The notes under the pieces were generated by a model that did not search any database, had not been told where the DNA came from, and saw nothing but the letters and a program-made list of their open reading frames with translations. A DNA stretch of 64,000 nt from Arthrobacter zhangbolii (GTDB lineage: Bacteria; Actinomycetota; Actinomycetes; Actinomycetales; Micrococcaceae): assembly GCF_022869865.1 (NCBI RefSeq), contig NZ_CP094984.1, forward strand, positions 1-64,000, read 5' to 3'. The position numbers and the translations under genes were made by a program. How positions within the stretch are numbered: the stretch's first letter is position 1; every line of letters starts with the position of its first letter. Below are positions 18,547-28,660 of this stretch, piece after piece.

Positions 18547-20487
18547 TTAGCGGCGGCGACCCTGGGATGCGCTGGTGGACGCCGGCGTGCTGGAAGCTGA
18601 CGGCGACGGGCTGGGGCTTTCCTCCGGAGCAGGTGCCTTCGCCACTGACAGGAAGACCGTGCTGCTGGGCGCTATCTTGGTGCCCGGCGCAACGCTCTGT
18701 TCTATGACCGTGCCGGGTTCAGCATCTGCGGACTCAACCTCGGTGAGCTTGGGGGTAAGCAGGAAATCCGGGCCCAGCAGGGTTTCTTCCGCCTGCTCCG
18801 CCGGCATTCCGAGCACATCGGGAACGCTGACCAGACCGTTGGAAAGCACAATATCCACTTCCGATCCAACCGGTACCGAGGTGCCGGCCGCCGGCTCGGT
18901 TCCCAGGACCCGTCCGTCCGGCACGGTGGAGCTGTCAGCTTCGGTGGTTGTTCCGCCCTTGAGGTTGAGGCTGCGCAGGGCATCCCGCGCCGCTGATTCG
19001 GTCATGCCGGCAAGGTTTTCCGGGATCACGGCGCTGGAGGGCCCCTTGGACACGAAGAGAGTGACGCTCTCCTCCAATGGAACCTTGGCACCTGCTGCCG
19101 GGGACGTGCGGATGGCCAGTCCCGAGGCCACGTCGCCGCTGTATTCCTCAGTGATGGTGGGCGGGCCGAAACCGGCTTCAATGATGGCGTTCATCGCGTC
19201 GGTCTGGGATTTCTCCTCCACAGCCGGCATCACCGCGGTGGGCGGTGCCGGAGGCTCGGCATTCAAGGTGTTCCAGCCGACGAATCCGACGACGCCGAGA
19301 ACCAGCACCAGCAGGACAACAAAGACCGTGGTCCACGCCGTGCGCCGGGCTTTCTGCTGCGGATCACGGTCGCCGGTGGAACCGATGGCGAGGGCGGGGT
19401 GGTCCTCCCCGTCGGAATCGTCGTGGTTGCCGTCTGCGGTCAGCGAACCACCGGCAAGGACCTTCGCCATGGCCCGGGTGCGGGGTTCCTCCACCGGTTC
19501 GGAGGAAACGGCTTCGGTAACCGGCCCGGTGCTGCCGGCCTGCCCTTCACCGCCCGAGCGGTCCCCCGCCGGAACACTGATGGCCTGTGTGGCCGCTGTG
19601 GCGGGCCCGCCGTCACGGACGGCCAGCAGGGCCTCACGGAATTCACGGGCCGTCTGGTAGCGGTGGTTACGGTCCTTTGCCAGACCGCGCTCCAGGATGC
19701 TGTCCAGGGCGGCGGGAACCTCCGGATTCAGGCTGCTGGCGGCAACCGGCTGTTCGCGCACGTGCTGGTAGGCAACCGAGACGGGACTCTCGCCCACAAA
19801 GGGCGGCCGTCCGGTCAGCAGCTCAAAAAAGAGACACGCAGCAGAATACAGGTCACTGCGGGCATCAACGGTTTCACCGCGAGCCTGCTCGGGAGAAAGG
19901 TACTGGGCGGTGCCGATGACGGCCTGCGTCTGGGTCATGGTGGCAGCCGAATCTGCCATGGCACGGGCGATGCCGAAATCCATGACCTTGACCCCGCCGT
20001 CGGTCGTAACCATCACATTGGCGGGCTTGATATCGCGGTGCACAATCCCCGAGCGGTGGCTGTAATCCAGGGCTGCAAGCACACCCAGGACGTACTCTAC
20101 CGAGCGGTCGATGGTTAGCTCGCCGCCCTTGATCAGGTCCCGCAGGGTCCGGCCCGGCACGTACTCCATCACGATGTACGGCAGCCGGACATCGTCCCGG
20201 GTGGCCGGTGACTCCTGATCGCCGGTGTCATATACCGAAACCACTGAGGGATGGTTTAGGCCCGCTACGGCCTGGGCCTCGCGGCGGAACCGGGACTGGA
20301 ACAGCGGGTCCCTGGCCAGATCCGGACGCAGCACTTTGATGGCAACCGTCCGACCCAGCCGGATGTCCCGGCCGAGGTAGACGTCCGCCATGCCTCCGCG
20401 CCCAATCAATTCACCAACCTCGTAACGTCCGTTCAGGACGTTGTCGGTGTTGAGGGTGGGCTGCCCTCGAAGGAAGTCTGCGCTCAT
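18547..20487 (-). CDS. pknB: Serine/threonine protein kinase PknB with PASTA domains
   Basis: 646-aa transmembrane kinase controlling cell growth and division. Kinase domain about 20-290: glycine loop IGRGGMADVYLG, Lys51, HRD at 150-152 and DFG at 170-172. After a Ser/Thr/Gly-rich juxtamembrane part comes one span (387-405) and an extracellular region (about 415-620) of three PASTA repeats, which bind muropeptides or lipid II, then a Ser/Pro tail. It is the last gene of the minus-strand fhaA-fhaB-pstP-rodA-pbpA-pknA-pknB operon; its ATG lies 5 nt past the pknA stop. Its opposing phosphatase PstP is in the same operon. Confidence 0.96.
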   Translation of the reverse strand: MSADFLRGQPTLNTDNVLNGRYEVGELIGRGGMADVYLGRDIRLGRTVAIKVLRPDLARDPLFQSRFRREAQAVAGLNHPSVVSVYDTGDQESPATRDDVRLPYIVMEYVPGRTLRDLIKGGELTIDRSVEYVLGVLAALDYSHRSGIVHRDIKPANVMVTTDGGVKVMDFGIARAMADSAATMTQTQAVIGTAQYLSPEQARGETVDARSDLYSAACLFFELLTGRPPFVGESPVSVAYQHVREQPVAASSLNPEVPAALDSILERGLAKDRNHRYQTAREFREALLAVRDGGPATAATQAISVPAGDRSGGEGQAGSTGPVTEAVSSEPVEEPRTRAMAKVLAGGSLTADGNHDDSDGEDHPALAIGSTGDRDPQQKARRTAWTTVFVVLLVLVLGVVGFVGWNTLNAEPPAPPTAVMPAVEEKSQTDAMNAIIEAGFGPPTITEEYSGDVASGLAIRTSPAAGAKVPLEESVTLFVSKGPSSAVIPENLAGMTESAARDALRSLNLKGGTTTEADSSTVPDGRVLGTEPAAGTSVPVGSEVDIVLSNGLVSVPDVLGMPAEQAEETLLGPDFLLTPKLTEVESADAEPGTVIEQSVAPGTKIAPSSTVFLSVAKAPAPEESPSPSPSASSTPASTSASQGRRR

Positions 20488-20492
20488 ATTCG

Positions 20493-22313
20493 TTAGTTGC
20501 CGATGGTCGAGTTGACGGAAGGCAGGGACTGCGTGGAGAAGTTTGAACTTCCAATGCTGGCACCGCCGTTGCTATCCGGGGTTTCCGCCGTCGTCGGCGA
20601 GGGCTGAGGCGTCTGGGTAGGCGCCGGAGCCGCTTCCGCAGCAATGTAGTACGTGACGTTGGAACCCTGCGGAACGGCGGTCCCCTCAGTGGGATTCACG
20701 GCAACAACCGTGCCGGGCCGCTCATCGGAGGGCTGGGTACCCCCGTTGACCGGGACCAGCCCGGCGTCCACAATCCGCTGCCGGGCCGCGGCCTCGGTCT
20801 GGCCCTGCAGCGAGGGCACGGAAACCATTTCCGGTCCGGAGGAGTACACCACCGTCACGGCATCCCCTCGGCTAAGCAGGCCGGAGGGGTTGACCTCAAT
20901 GACGAGTCCCTCGGGAATGTTCGCGTCGGAGACGGGGAGGCGGTTCACCTGCAGGCCCAGGTTGCTGAGCTCGTTTGCCACCTCGTTTACGGGACGCCCC
21001 TCGTAGGAGGCTGAATCGATGCTGATTTCCTCGTCACTGGGACTCGGCGTCTCGGACGGGGTCTGTGACGGCGAGGCGGTTCGCGACGGACTGGGGGCAG
21101 AGGAGGAAGTAGCCGGGGCAGGGTCCTCCGCCTCGTCATCGGACCCGCTAAGCACAAAGAACGTCACGACGCCGGCCAGGATCAGCACCAGCAGGGCGAT
21201 CAGCGGGATGGTCCACGGACTGCGGCCCCGCTTCTCCTCAACGTCATCCGGAGTGTCGCCGTCGTAGTCAACGTCGTCCTCATCAGACCAGTCACGGGAG
21301 GCCTCGAGCTGGCCCGTCCGGGCGTCGTCAGCTGCCACTGAGGCGCCGGCGACGGTCGGCAGGGCGGAGGTGGACGGAGAAGTGTCCACTACCCGGGTGG
21401 CAGCGGTTCCGGCAGTAGGCACCGCTTCGGTGGCCGCCGAAGCGGACGTGCCGAAGAGCAGCATGCCAGGCACTGCCTGCTGCGCCGCTTTGATGTCTCC
21501 GCGGCGGATGGCAGCCACGGCCACGGCCAGGGCTTCGGCATCAGCCGGACGGTCAGCCGGATCCTTAGCCAGCATGGACATGATGAGCGCGCGGACCGGT
21601 TCCGGAATGGATTCCGGCAGCGGCGGCGGCGTGTCATTGACCTGTGCCAGGGCAATCGCGATCTGGGATTCGCCCGAGAACGGACGGCGCCCGGCCAGCA
21701 GTTCGTACCCGATGACGCCGAGCGCGTAGATATCGCTGGACCCCGTGGCCTGCTGCCCGGTGGCCTGCTCCGGCGCCAGGTACTGCGCGGTTCCCATCAC
21801 CTGGCCGGTGGCGGTCAGGGGAACCTGGTCCGCCAGGCGGGCAATGCCGAAGTCGGTGATCTTAACCTTGCCGTCGGGCAGCATCAGCAGGTTGCCGGGT
21901 TTGACGTCCCGGTGGACCAGGCCCTGGTTGTGAGCAACGGCCAGGGCGGTGGCAGTCTGGCCGATGATGGACAGGGTCCGGTCCGGGGAGAGCACCTTGT
22001 CACGTTCAATGATGGTGGACAGCGGCTGGCCGGGGACCAGCTCCATCACCAGGTAGGCGGAGCCCTCTTCCTCGCCGTAGTCAAAGACATTGGCAATCCC
22101 CGGGTGGTTCAGCAGTGCCGTGTGCCGTGCTTCGGCCCGGAACCGGTTCAGGAACCCCGGATCGCCGGTGTACTCCTCCTTGAGGATTTTAATGGCGACA
22201 ATGCGGCCCAGGACCAGGTCCCGTGCCTTCCAGACTTCACCCATACCGCCAATGGCAATACGATCGGTGAGCTGGAACCTGCCGCCTAAGGTGATACCCG
22301 ATGTAGGCCTCAC
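20493..22313 (-). CDS. pknA: Serine/threonine protein kinase PknA with two PASTA domains
   Basis: 606-aa transmembrane kinase. Kinase domain about 10-270 with Lys42, HRD 134-136 and DFG 154-156; a long Ala/Ser/Thr linker, an acidic stretch ([20 protein letters not shown]), one span at 367-389, a Ser/Thr/Pro stalk and then two PASTA-like repeats (about 432-570) and a Pro/Thr-rich tail. Mycobacterial PknA lacks PASTA repeats, so the sensory part here differs. The start overlaps the pbpA stop by 4 nt. Order in the operon and the N-terminal kinase support the PknA assignment over another PknB paralogue. Confidence 0.92.
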   Translation of the reverse strand: MRPTSGITLGGRFQLTDRIAIGGMGEVWKARDLVLGRIVAIKILKEEYTGDPGFLNRFRAEARHTALLNHPGIANVFDYGEEEGSAYLVMELVPGQPLSTIIERDKVLSPDRTLSIIGQTATALAVAHNQGLVHRDVKPGNLLMLPDGKVKITDFGIARLADQVPLTATGQVMGTAQYLAPEQATGQQATGSSDIYALGVIGYELLAGRRPFSGESQIAIALAQVNDTPPPLPESIPEPVRALIMSMLAKDPADRPADAEALAVAVAAIRRGDIKAAQQAVPGMLLFGTSASAATEAVPTAGTAATRVVDTSPSTSALPTVAGASVAADDARTGQLEASRDWSDEDDVDYDGDTPDDVEEKRGRSPWTIPLIALLVLILAGVVTFFVLSGSDDEAEDPAPATSSSAPSPSRTASPSQTPSETPSPSDEEISIDSASYEGRPVNEVANELSNLGLQVNRLPVSDANIPEGLVIEVNPSGLLSRGDAVTVVYSSGPEMVSVPSLQGQTEAAARQRIVDAGLVPVNGGTQPSDERPGTVVAVNPTEGTAVPQGSNVTYYIAAEAAPAPTQTPQPSPTTAETPDSNGGASIGSSNFSTQSLPSVNSTIGN

Positions 22314-23749
22314 TTATTCAACACCGCCTCTAGGAGTTTCTGCGCGCTTGGAGTGGTTAATTGGGCACCGGTGGTCAGGTCCACGTCTTCCATGACGACG
22401 GAAATGACAACCTGGGGATCGTCGGCCGGTGCGAAGCCGGTGAACCAGGCATTGTCGCCCCGGCCCTCGACTTCCGCGGTTCCGGTCTTGCCGGCCACTT
22501 CGACGCCCGGAATCCGGGCGGCACTTGCCGTGCCGTTCTCGACGACGCCGACCATCCATTCAGTGAGCTGACGCGCAGTCTCGGGGCTGACGGACTTGTT
22601 TAGTTCGGTGGGCTTCGGCTCGTCGATCACGGACAGATCCGGGGCGCGGACGCTGCGGATCAGATTGGGGGTCATCTGCACGCCGTTGTTGGCGATGGCA
22701 GCGGAAATCATGGCCACTTCCAGAGGAGTGGCGGTCACGCTTCCCTGGCCGATGGATGCCAGGGCCAGCTGTGCCTGGTCCTCGTTCTCGGGGAAGTGGC
22801 TGGCAACCACCTCGGTGGGGATGGACAGCGGTGTATCAAACCCGAACTTTTCCGCCTGTTCGGCCAGCGCGTCCTGGCCCAGGTCCAGGGCCACCTGCGC
22901 GAACACCGTGTTGCACGACTGGGCGAGGGCGAAGGCGAAGTCAGCCTCGGACCGGGCCGAGCAGGCACCCGTGGTGAAGTTCGGGAGCGAAATGTTCGTC
23001 CCGGGCAGCGGGAACGCTGCCGGGTTGGGAATTACGGAATCGGCGTTGTACTTGCCGGTTTCCAGTGCAGCGGCGGTGTCCACGAGCTTGAAGACGGATC
23101 CGGGGGCCAGCAGGGACTGGGTGGCCGGATTGGTGTAGGGGGACAGGCCGGGAACCGACGTGAGTTCTTCCATGGTGGCACCCAGCACCGCGGTGTCATG
23201 GACGGCCAGGGCATTGGTGTCATAGGTCGGCTTGGAAACCATGGCCAGGATGTCGCCGGTTTTGGGATCCATCATGACGATTGAACCCTTTTGGCCGTCC
23301 GGAATCAGGTCATAGGCCAGTTGCTGCAGTTCCGGGTCAATGGTGAGTTCCACCGAGGCGCCCTGGCTCTGGGCACCCGAGAAGACCTGGACCAGCCGGT
23401 CGTAGAACTGGCGGTCGCTGTTGCCCGAAAGCTCCTCGTTCATGGCCATTTCCAGCTGGCTGGTTCCGTTCAGGTTGAAGAACCCGGTCAGGTGGGAATA
23501 CAGCTGGGGGTTGTTGTAGACCCGCTGGAAGTTGAACTGGTCATCCGAGGGAACGGACTCGGCAATCGCCTTCCCGTCTACCAGGATGGAGCCGCGGGGC
23601 TCGCCGAAATCCCGGTAGAGTGCCCGGCTGTTGTTCGGGTTTTCATTGAGTTCTTCGGCGGCGAAGAACTGGACATACGTGAGCGAGCCAAGGATGAGCA
23701 CGAACATTGCCAGGGCTACCACCCAGCTGTTACGGATTGCCTGGTTCAT
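22310..23749 (-). CDS. pbpA: Class B penicillin-binding protein PbpA
   Basis: 479-aa transpeptidase that cross-links peptidoglycan together with the SEDS protein encoded just upstream. One N-terminal membrane anchor (about 8-28), a dimerisation domain starting near [10 protein letters not shown], and the penicillin-binding domain with SxxK Ser218-Lys221 (APGSVFK), SxN Ser278-Asn280 and KTG at 421-423. ATG start, with 4-nt overlaps on both sides. All catalytic residues are present. Confidence 0.96.
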   Translation of the reverse strand: MNQAIRNSWVVALAMFVLILGSLTYVQFFAAEELNENPNNSRALYRDFGEPRGSILVDGKAIAESVPSDDQFNFQRVYNNPQLYSHLTGFFNLNGTSQLEMAMNEELSGNSDRQFYDRLVQVFSGAQSQGASVELTIDPELQQLAYDLIPDGQKGSIVMMDPKTGDILAMVSKPTYDTNALAVHDTAVLGATMEELTSVPGLSPYTNPATQSLLAPGSVFKLVDTAAALETGKYNADSVIPNPAAFPLPGTNISLPNFTTGACSARSEADFAFALAQSCNTVFAQVALDLGQDALAEQAEKFGFDTPLSIPTEVVASHFPENEDQAQLALASIGQGSVTATPLEVAMISAAIANNGVQMTPNLIRSVRAPDLSVIDEPKPTELNKSVSPETARQLTEWMVGVVENGTASAARIPGVEVAGKTGTAEVEGRGDNAWFTGFAPADDPQVVISVVMEDVDLTTGAQLTTPSAQKLLEAVLNK

Positions 23750-25158
23750 TCGACTCCTTCCTTCACGTTACGGCGGTTGCGGGCCGGGGCCCCGATGGGG
23801 GATTCCGACATGGCAGGAACCATGTCGGTTGAGACCGGCCCGGAGGCAATGGGACGCCGGGAGGCGTCCGAAATCAGCAGCAGCAGCGCAACGATGATCC
23901 AGTTGGCCAGCAGCGAGGAACCGCCGGCGGACATAAACGGGGTGGTAAGGCCGGTAAGCGGGATCAGCCGCGTAACACCGCCGATCACCACAAAACACTG
24001 CAGGGCAATGGTGAAGGACAGTCCGCATGCCAGCAGCTTGCCGAAACCGTCCTTGGTGCCGAGCGCCGCGCGGAAACCGCGGGACACCAGGAGCACGTAC
24101 ATCAGCACAATGGCGAAGATGCCGATCAGGCCCAGTTCCTCACCCAGGGCGGCAATAATCATGTCGCTGTTGGCAAAGGTCACCAGATCAGGCCGGCCCT
24201 GGCCCAGGCCGGTTCCCACCAGCCCTCCGCTCGCCAGGCCGAAGAGTCCCTGGACCACCTGGTAACTGCCGCCGAGCCCGTTGTAGACCTCCGGATCGAA
24301 GGCGTTGAGCCAGCCATAAATACGCTGCTCCACGTGGCTGAACAGCTGGAGGGCAACAAACCCGCCGGCGGCAAGCAGCCCGACGCCGATGAGCACCCAG
24401 CTCACGCGGCTGGTGGCCACGTAGATCATGGCCATGAACAGCCCGAAGAAGAGGATGGACGAGCCAAGATCGCGCTGGAACACCAGGACCCCGATGCTGA
24501 CCAGCCATGCCACGATCATGGGACCCATGTCCTGCATCCGGGGGAACTGGAGCGGACCGACCTTCCGGCCGGCCAGGAGGATCAGGTCCCGGTTAGTTGA
24601 TAGATACCCGGCGAAGAATATGGCCAGGGTAATCTTGGCGACCTCGCCGGGCTGGAAGGTGCCAACCCCGACGTTGATCCAGATCCGTGCACCGTTGATG
24701 GTGGTACCCAGAGGAGTCAGGGGCAGCAGCAGGAGGATTGCACTGACGATCAGCGAGATATAGGTGTAGCGGCGCAGGATCCGGTGGTCCTTGATGAGGA
24801 ACAGCACACCGATGCCCGCGGCCACCGCTACGGTGCTCCACAGCAGCTGCCGGTCGGCAGCAGTTTCCCCGGTGGTGATATCCAGCCGGTGGATCATGGC
24901 CAGGCCAATACCGTTCAGCGCGGTCACAATGGGAAGTATTACCGGATCGGCATATTTAGCCCGGAAGCGCAGGACAATGTGGAAAAGCACCACGAGGCCC
25001 ATCAGCGTGCCGGCCTGGACCCAGAAGTCGGAGTCAAAGGCGCGGTCCTCGTCGAGGCCCACGATCATATTGGCGCCGACTCCAACAAGAAGGGCCACCA
25101 GCAGCAGCAGGGCTTCAATGTTCCGGCGGGGTTTGGCAACCGTGGGGACGTCCGACAT
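23746..25158 (-). CDS. rodA: SEDS-family peptidoglycan glycosyltransferase (RodA/FtsW)
   Basis: 470-aa polytopic membrane protein with about ten spans, which polymerises lipid II glycan strands. Characteristic SEDS segments are present: GARIWINVGVGTFQPGEVAKI, LQRDLGSS-type FQRDLGSSILFFGLF, and the C-terminal GLTTPFMSAGGSSLLANW. Its place beside pbpA and pstP, as in mycobacteria, points to the elongation or shape partner RodA rather than the dcw-cluster FtsW. The stop overlaps pbpA and the start overlaps the pstP stop. Confidence 0.94.
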   Translation of the reverse strand: MSDVPTVAKPRRNIEALLLLVALLVGVGANMIVGLDEDRAFDSDFWVQAGTLMGLVVLFHIVLRFRAKYADPVILPIVTALNGIGLAMIHRLDITTGETAADRQLLWSTVAVAAGIGVLFLIKDHRILRRYTYISLIVSAILLLLPLTPLGTTINGARIWINVGVGTFQPGEVAKITLAIFFAGYLSTNRDLILLAGRKVGPLQFPRMQDMGPMIVAWLVSIGVLVFQRDLGSSILFFGLFMAMIYVATSRVSWVLIGVGLLAAGGFVALQLFSHVEQRIYGWLNAFDPEVYNGLGGSYQVVQGLFGLASGGLVGTGLGQGRPDLVTFANSDMIIAALGEELGLIGIFAIVLMYVLLVSRGFRAALGTKDGFGKLLACGLSFTIALQCFVVIGGVTRLIPLTGLTTPFMSAGGSSLLANWIIVALLLLISDASRRPIASGPVSTDMVPAMSESPIGAPARNRRNVKEGVE

Positions 25159-26654
25159 TACTGCTCACCTCCACAGGCGTTGTTCCCCGGCGGCTGGGCC
25201 GAGGCAGTGGCTGAGCCTGCATCCGGTGCCGGGTCCGCCGGCGGGCAGAGGACGGCCTTGGCGGTATCCCGGAGCTCGTTCACAATCTCGCCCGCATGTT
25301 CCAGGTCCCGTGCCGGAAGGGTCTCCTCCACCCGGTTGCGGTGGTATTCGGAGAGGCTGTCCACCGGAATGTCCGAAATGTCCGTGACATGGGACAGCTG
25401 GATGGGTCCCACGGTCTGCGAAACGCCGTTGTAGATGGCCACACGGTTGTCATAGGAACCCACGTAGTAGCGGGTCTGCGTCCAGGTGTAACCCAGCCAC
25501 ACGACGGCGGCCAGCAGCAGGGCGAGCACGGTGAGGAAGGTTGGCAGCAGCCAGCGCCGCCAGCGGGGCTGCGCGTCCTGGTCCGGCTGCGGATCCTGTG
25601 GGTCCTCGTTCTCCGCTTTGTGCGTGAGCATGCGTGCGGCACGGCGTTCGGCGGAGCGCTGGGTCACGATCGGAATCTGGCCGGTTTCGGTGGCCAGGGA
25701 GGCGGCTCCCACCAGGACGTGGGGACGGGAGGACAGATCCTGCCGGATCAGTGCCGCGCGTTCCCGCTCATCCGCATCCGGGTCGGTGTCGGTGCTTTCC
25801 TGGTCAGCGGAACCCGCGGTGGAGGAATCCGGAGCGGTGGCCGATGCCGCGGCGGTTGTCCGGGGCAGGGCGGCTACGGAGGTGGTGCGCGGTGGTTCCC
25901 CGGCTGCGGACGGTTCGGTGTCGAGGTCGGCATCCTCGTCGATCTGGATGACCGCCACGGTGACGTTATCCGGCGACCCGCCGGCAAGCGTCAGTTCCAC
26001 AAGGGTGTCAACGCACTCCTGCAGGTCGGGGGTACCCCGGAGAATGCCTTCAATGTCTGAATCCCGCAGCACGGCGGTGAGGCCGTCGGAGCACAGCAGC
26101 CAGCGTTCCCCCGGTTCCACTTCGAAAGTGGCCAGATCCAGTTCCGGGCTGGCGTCAACGTCGCCCAGGACGCGCATCAGTACGTTTTTGTGCGGGTGGA
26201 CCTCGGCTTCTTCAGGCCGGAGGCGGCCTTCATCAATCAGCCGCTGCACAAAGGTGTGGTCAATGCTGATCTGTTCGAATCGGTCATTCTTCAGCCGGTA
26301 GGCACGCGAATCACCGATATGGGCCAGTGCGAGGCGCCGGTCATGGAGCAGCAGGGCAGTGACCGTGGTGCCCATGCCGGAGAGCTGCGGGCTGGTGGTG
26401 ACAAGTTCGGACAGCAGGGAGTTGGCTGCCTGGATCTCGTCCGCCAGGACGGTCAGGGGCTCATCGTCATGGACCTGGCTGTCCAGATGGACGAGGTCGA
26501 GCACGGTGGAAGCGGAGGCAACGTTGCCACCGGCGTGGCCGCCCATGCCGTCTGCAACGACGGCGAGGTAGCGTCCAACGTAGGCGGAATCGTCGTTTTT
26601 GAAACGAACCATTCCAACGTCAGAGCGTGCTGCGTAGCGGAGGACCAAAGCCAC
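25158..26654 (-). CDS. pstP: PP2C-family serine/threonine phosphatase PstP
   Basis: 498-aa membrane phosphatase that reverses PknA/PknB phosphorylation. N-terminal PP2C domain (about 1-240) with metal-site motifs RFKNDD, VADGMGGHAGG, GDSRAYRL, CSDGL and GSPDNVTV. A long Ser/Thr/Asp-rich linker leads to one span (LLPTFLTVLALLLAAVVWLGYTW) and an extracellular tail of about 100 residues. GTG start at 26654, 2 nt after fhaB. The catalytic aspartates are all visible. Confidence 0.95.
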   Translation of the reverse strand: MALVLRYAARSDVGMVRFKNDDSAYVGRYLAVVADGMGGHAGGNVASASTVLDLVHLDSQVHDDEPLTVLADEIQAANSLLSELVTTSPQLSGMGTTVTALLLHDRRLALAHIGDSRAYRLKNDRFEQISIDHTFVQRLIDEGRLRPEEAEVHPHKNVLMRVLGDVDASPELDLATFEVEPGERWLLCSDGLTAVLRDSDIEGILRGTPDLQECVDTLVELTLAGGSPDNVTVAVIQIDEDADLDTEPSAAGEPPRTTSVAALPRTTAAASATAPDSSTAGSADQESTDTDPDADERERAALIRQDLSSRPHVLVGAASLATETGQIPIVTQRSAERRAARMLTHKAENEDPQDPQPDQDAQPRWRRWLLPTFLTVLALLLAAVVWLGYTWTQTRYYVGSYDNRVAIYNGVSQTVGPIQLSHVTDISDIPVDSLSEYHRNRVEETLPARDLEHAGEIVNELRDTAKAVLCPPADPAPDAGSATASAQPPGNNACGGEQ

Positions 26655-26656
26655 GG

Positions 26657-27142
26657 TCAGGGCCTCAATTCGATGACCGTCTTACCGATGCGGATGGGTA
26701 CACCGGGTTCGACGGGCAACGCCCGGGTGAGCTGGCTTCCGCCAAGGTAGGTTCCGTTGGTGGAGCCGAGGTCTTCGATGAACCACCGGCTGCCCTGCGG
26801 AAAGAGACGTGCGTGGCGCCCGGAGGCATAGTCGTCTTCCAGGACCAGGGTGGCTTCCTGGGCGCGGCCCAGCAGGATGGGGCTGGCGGCCAGATCCAGA
26901 GTGGTTCCGCGCAGCGGCCCTTCGGTGACCACGAGTTCCTTCGGGGTGACCTTGGCGGGTGCCGGTGCGCGCTTTTCCAGCTCCGGATTTTTCCGGATCT
27001 GGCGCGCAGTAGGGGTGCCGGTCCGGTTGCGGGTTCCGACGGCGAGATCGCGGCGGATGGCTCCGACCACACTGACCACCATGATCCACAGGAGGACCAG
27101 GAAACCGTATCGCAGGAGTGTTTCGCTTAGAACGCTGAGCAC
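26657..27142 (-). CDS. fhaB: FHA-domain protein FhaB (FipA-like)
   Basis: 161-aa protein with an N-terminal membrane segment (YGFLVLLWIMVVSVVGAI), a basic linker containing TGTPTARQIRKNPE and a C-terminal FHA domain (ILLGRAQEA, DDYASGRHARL, DLGSTNGTYLGG). FHA domains bind phosphothreonine; TPTAR resembles a kinase target site found in relatives, so the protein may be a PknA/B substrate and adaptor to the divisome. Start overlaps the fhaA stop by 1 nt. Confidence 0.92.
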   Translation of the reverse strand: MLSVLSETLLRYGFLVLLWIMVVSVVGAIRRDLAVGTRNRTGTPTARQIRKNPELEKRAPAPAKVTPKELVVTEGPLRGTTLDLAASPILLGRAQEATLVLEDDYASGRHARLFPQGSRWFIEDLGSTNGTYLGGSQLTRALPVEPGVPIRIGKTVIELRP

Positions 27143-27879
27143 TAACGTCCTCCGGTCCGGACGGGGAGTAACCGGAACACAATCCTGGTGCGTCCCATGG
27201 CAATGGTGGATCCATCGGTTAGCACTGCTTCACCCTGAACTTTCTGGCCGTTGACGAAGCTGCCGTTGGTGGAACCCAGGTCAACGGCACGGCTTGTTCC
27301 GTTCTCCGTACGTATTTCCAGGTGCCTGCGGGAGACACCCGTGTCGTCGACGAGGATATCCGCCTCGGAGGACCTCCCCAGTACGACTGACGGTGCGTTG
27401 AGTGAATACCGCTGACCGTCAATGTCCAAAACGGGCTGCATACGGGCCGAAGGTCCCTGCCGGGGTGCCGGCGGAGAGGGCATACGCGGCGTGGACCGGG
27501 GAGCGGGTGACTTCTCGGTGGAGGAGTCCACCTCCAGCACGCCTGCCTTCAGGGAAGCGTCGCGGGTAAAGGAAACCCGGACTGCGCCCTGCAGGGTGTA
27601 GGACTGGCTGCGCGCGTGCTTGATCACCACGTCGCAGAGTTCCTCCGCCAGCGGAGCGCCCCACTGCTGGGCCTGGGCGAAGTCCGACGTGGAGAGGCGC
27701 ACCGTAAAGACATTGGGTGCGAGGGTTCGTCCCTGGCCGAGGACCATTGAACGCTCATCCAGTTCCCGGCGGAGGGCAATGGCGAGTTCCAGAGGTTCAA
27801 CGCGGCCGGATGAACCGGACGCGAAAGCACCGCGGACCATCTTTTCGATGCCGCGTTCGACATTGTCGAGCAAGCCCAT
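27142..27879 (-). CDS. fhaA: FHA-domain protein FhaA (DUF3662-FHA)
   Basis: 245 aa with the start at ATG 27879 (MGLLDNVERGIEKM); GGAGGAG lies 6 nt upstream on the minus strand, whereas the open frame continuing to 28017 has no such site. N-terminal DUF3662 domain (about 1-115), then a Pro/Arg linker and an FHA domain (SVVLGRSSEADILVDDTGVSRRHLEI, DLGSTNGSFVNG). In mycobacteria FhaA binds phosphorylated pseudokinase MviN and regulates lipid II export. First gene of the seven-gene signalling and wall-growth operon. Confidence 0.92.
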   Translation of the reverse strand: MGLLDNVERGIEKMVRGAFASGSSGRVEPLELAIALRRELDERSMVLGQGRTLAPNVFTVRLSTSDFAQAQQWGAPLAEELCDVVIKHARSQSYTLQGAVRVSFTRDASLKAGVLEVDSSTEKSPAPRSTPRMPSPPAPRQGPSARMQPVLDIDGQRYSLNAPSVVLGRSSEADILVDDTGVSRRHLEIRTENGTSRAVDLGSTNGSFVNGQKVQGEAVLTDGSTIAMGRTRIVFRLLPVRTGGR

Positions 27880-28021
27880 GTCCGTCTCCTCCCGCGTCCT
27901 GTCCAGTGAATTCCTATGGCTGCATTGCCTGCCCTCCTGCACATCGGTGCGGGCGGAATGGTGCACCGGGACTGGGCTTGGGACCGGTTCCGGTGGTTCA
28001 CAGGTACATACGTCCACTTCG

Positions 28022-28051
28022 ATACTACTGGCGCACGCTGAAAAATGTCTT
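28022..28051 (-). promoter_or_regulatory. Candidate promoter of the fhaA-pknB operon
   Basis: On the minus strand AAGACA (28046-28051) and TAGTAT (28022-28027) are 18 nt apart and about 140 nt before the fhaA start. The match is moderate. The rest of the 436-nt spacer (27880-28315) holds no confident gene; a 62-codon minus-strand frame at 28025-28213 with a CxxC motif overlaps this site. Confidence 0.35.
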
Positions 28052-28315
28052 ACCGCAGCCCCGGCAGCGGCGGCCCGTCAAGCCCCGGGGGTGGTTTTCG
28101 TACCCCGCACCGCCAATGTGTTCCCCCGCCTTCACCGGCAGGCCGAACGTGCTCTTTTCGCGGAACGACGGGGTTTTTGGCGGCTTCACCAGGCCGTTTA
28201 GGTGTTTCGGCAAATTGCCGGTATGCTTGATTCTGCTGTTCCCGAGGAAACGCGACGGGGATGTCTTAGATCATCTGAGATTGTCCGCACACCGTTGCCT
28301 TGGGAAACCATTTAT

Positions 28316-28398
28316 GCGCGAGTGGCGGAACGGCAGACGCGCTGGCTTCAGGTGCCAGTGTCCGAAAGGGCGTGGGGGTTCAAATCCCCCCTCGCGCA
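28316..28398 (+). tRNA. tRNA-Leu (CAG anticodon)
   Basis: 83-nt class II tRNA. The acceptor GCGCGAG pairs with CTCGCGC, the anticodon stem CTGGC/GCCAG encloses TTCAGGT giving CAG, and there is a long variable arm (TGTCCGAAAGGGCGT). The CCA end is not encoded. Confidence 0.96.
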
Positions 28399-28410
28399 CA
28401 AGTACTAAAG

Positions 28411-28446
28411 AATGACCCCGGCTTAGCGGCCGGGGTCATTTTTTAT
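28411..28446 (+). terminator. Terminator of tRNA-Leu
   Basis: 12-bp stem AATGACCCCGGC/GCCGGGGTCATT (one small inner loop) followed directly by TTTTT, a canonical intrinsic terminator. Confidence 0.88.
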
Positions 28447-28458
28447 GTCCTGACACGA

Positions 28459-28572
28459 CCGGCCGCAGCCGGCCGCAGACGCGCATCCCGACCGCAGGCA
28501 CAGGATCCGGCCACAGCCCGGCAATAGACATTGGACCCCGGCGGGATCACCCCGGCGGGATCACCCCGGAGG
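28459..28572. repeat. Short tandem repeats in spacer
   Basis: Two small repeats lie between tRNA-Leu and the DUF5997 gene: CCGGCCGCAG twice at 28459-28478, and ACCCCGGCGGGATC twice at 28535-28562 plus a partial third copy to about 28570. No coding or RNA feature is evident in this 214-nt spacer otherwise. Confidence 0.8.
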
Positions 28573-28596
28573 GCCCGCGGTTCAGGCGGGCCCTCC
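28568..28596 (-). terminator. Terminator of DUF5997 gene
   Basis: Perfect 11-bp stem GGAGGGCCCGC/GCGGGCCCTCC with a 7-nt loop, 64 nt past the stop codon of the minus-strand DUF5997 gene. No T-run. Confidence 0.6.
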
Positions 28597-28660
28597 TCGA
28601 TCCGGGGCGCGAAACGGGCCGGGACGGCGGCCGCAGGAGTCCTGCGGAGCCGGCGGACGA

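Noticed and set aside
28459-28572. Possible CRISPR-like array
   Set aside because: The repeat units (10 and 14 bp) are immediately adjacent with no spacers; these are simple tandem repeats.
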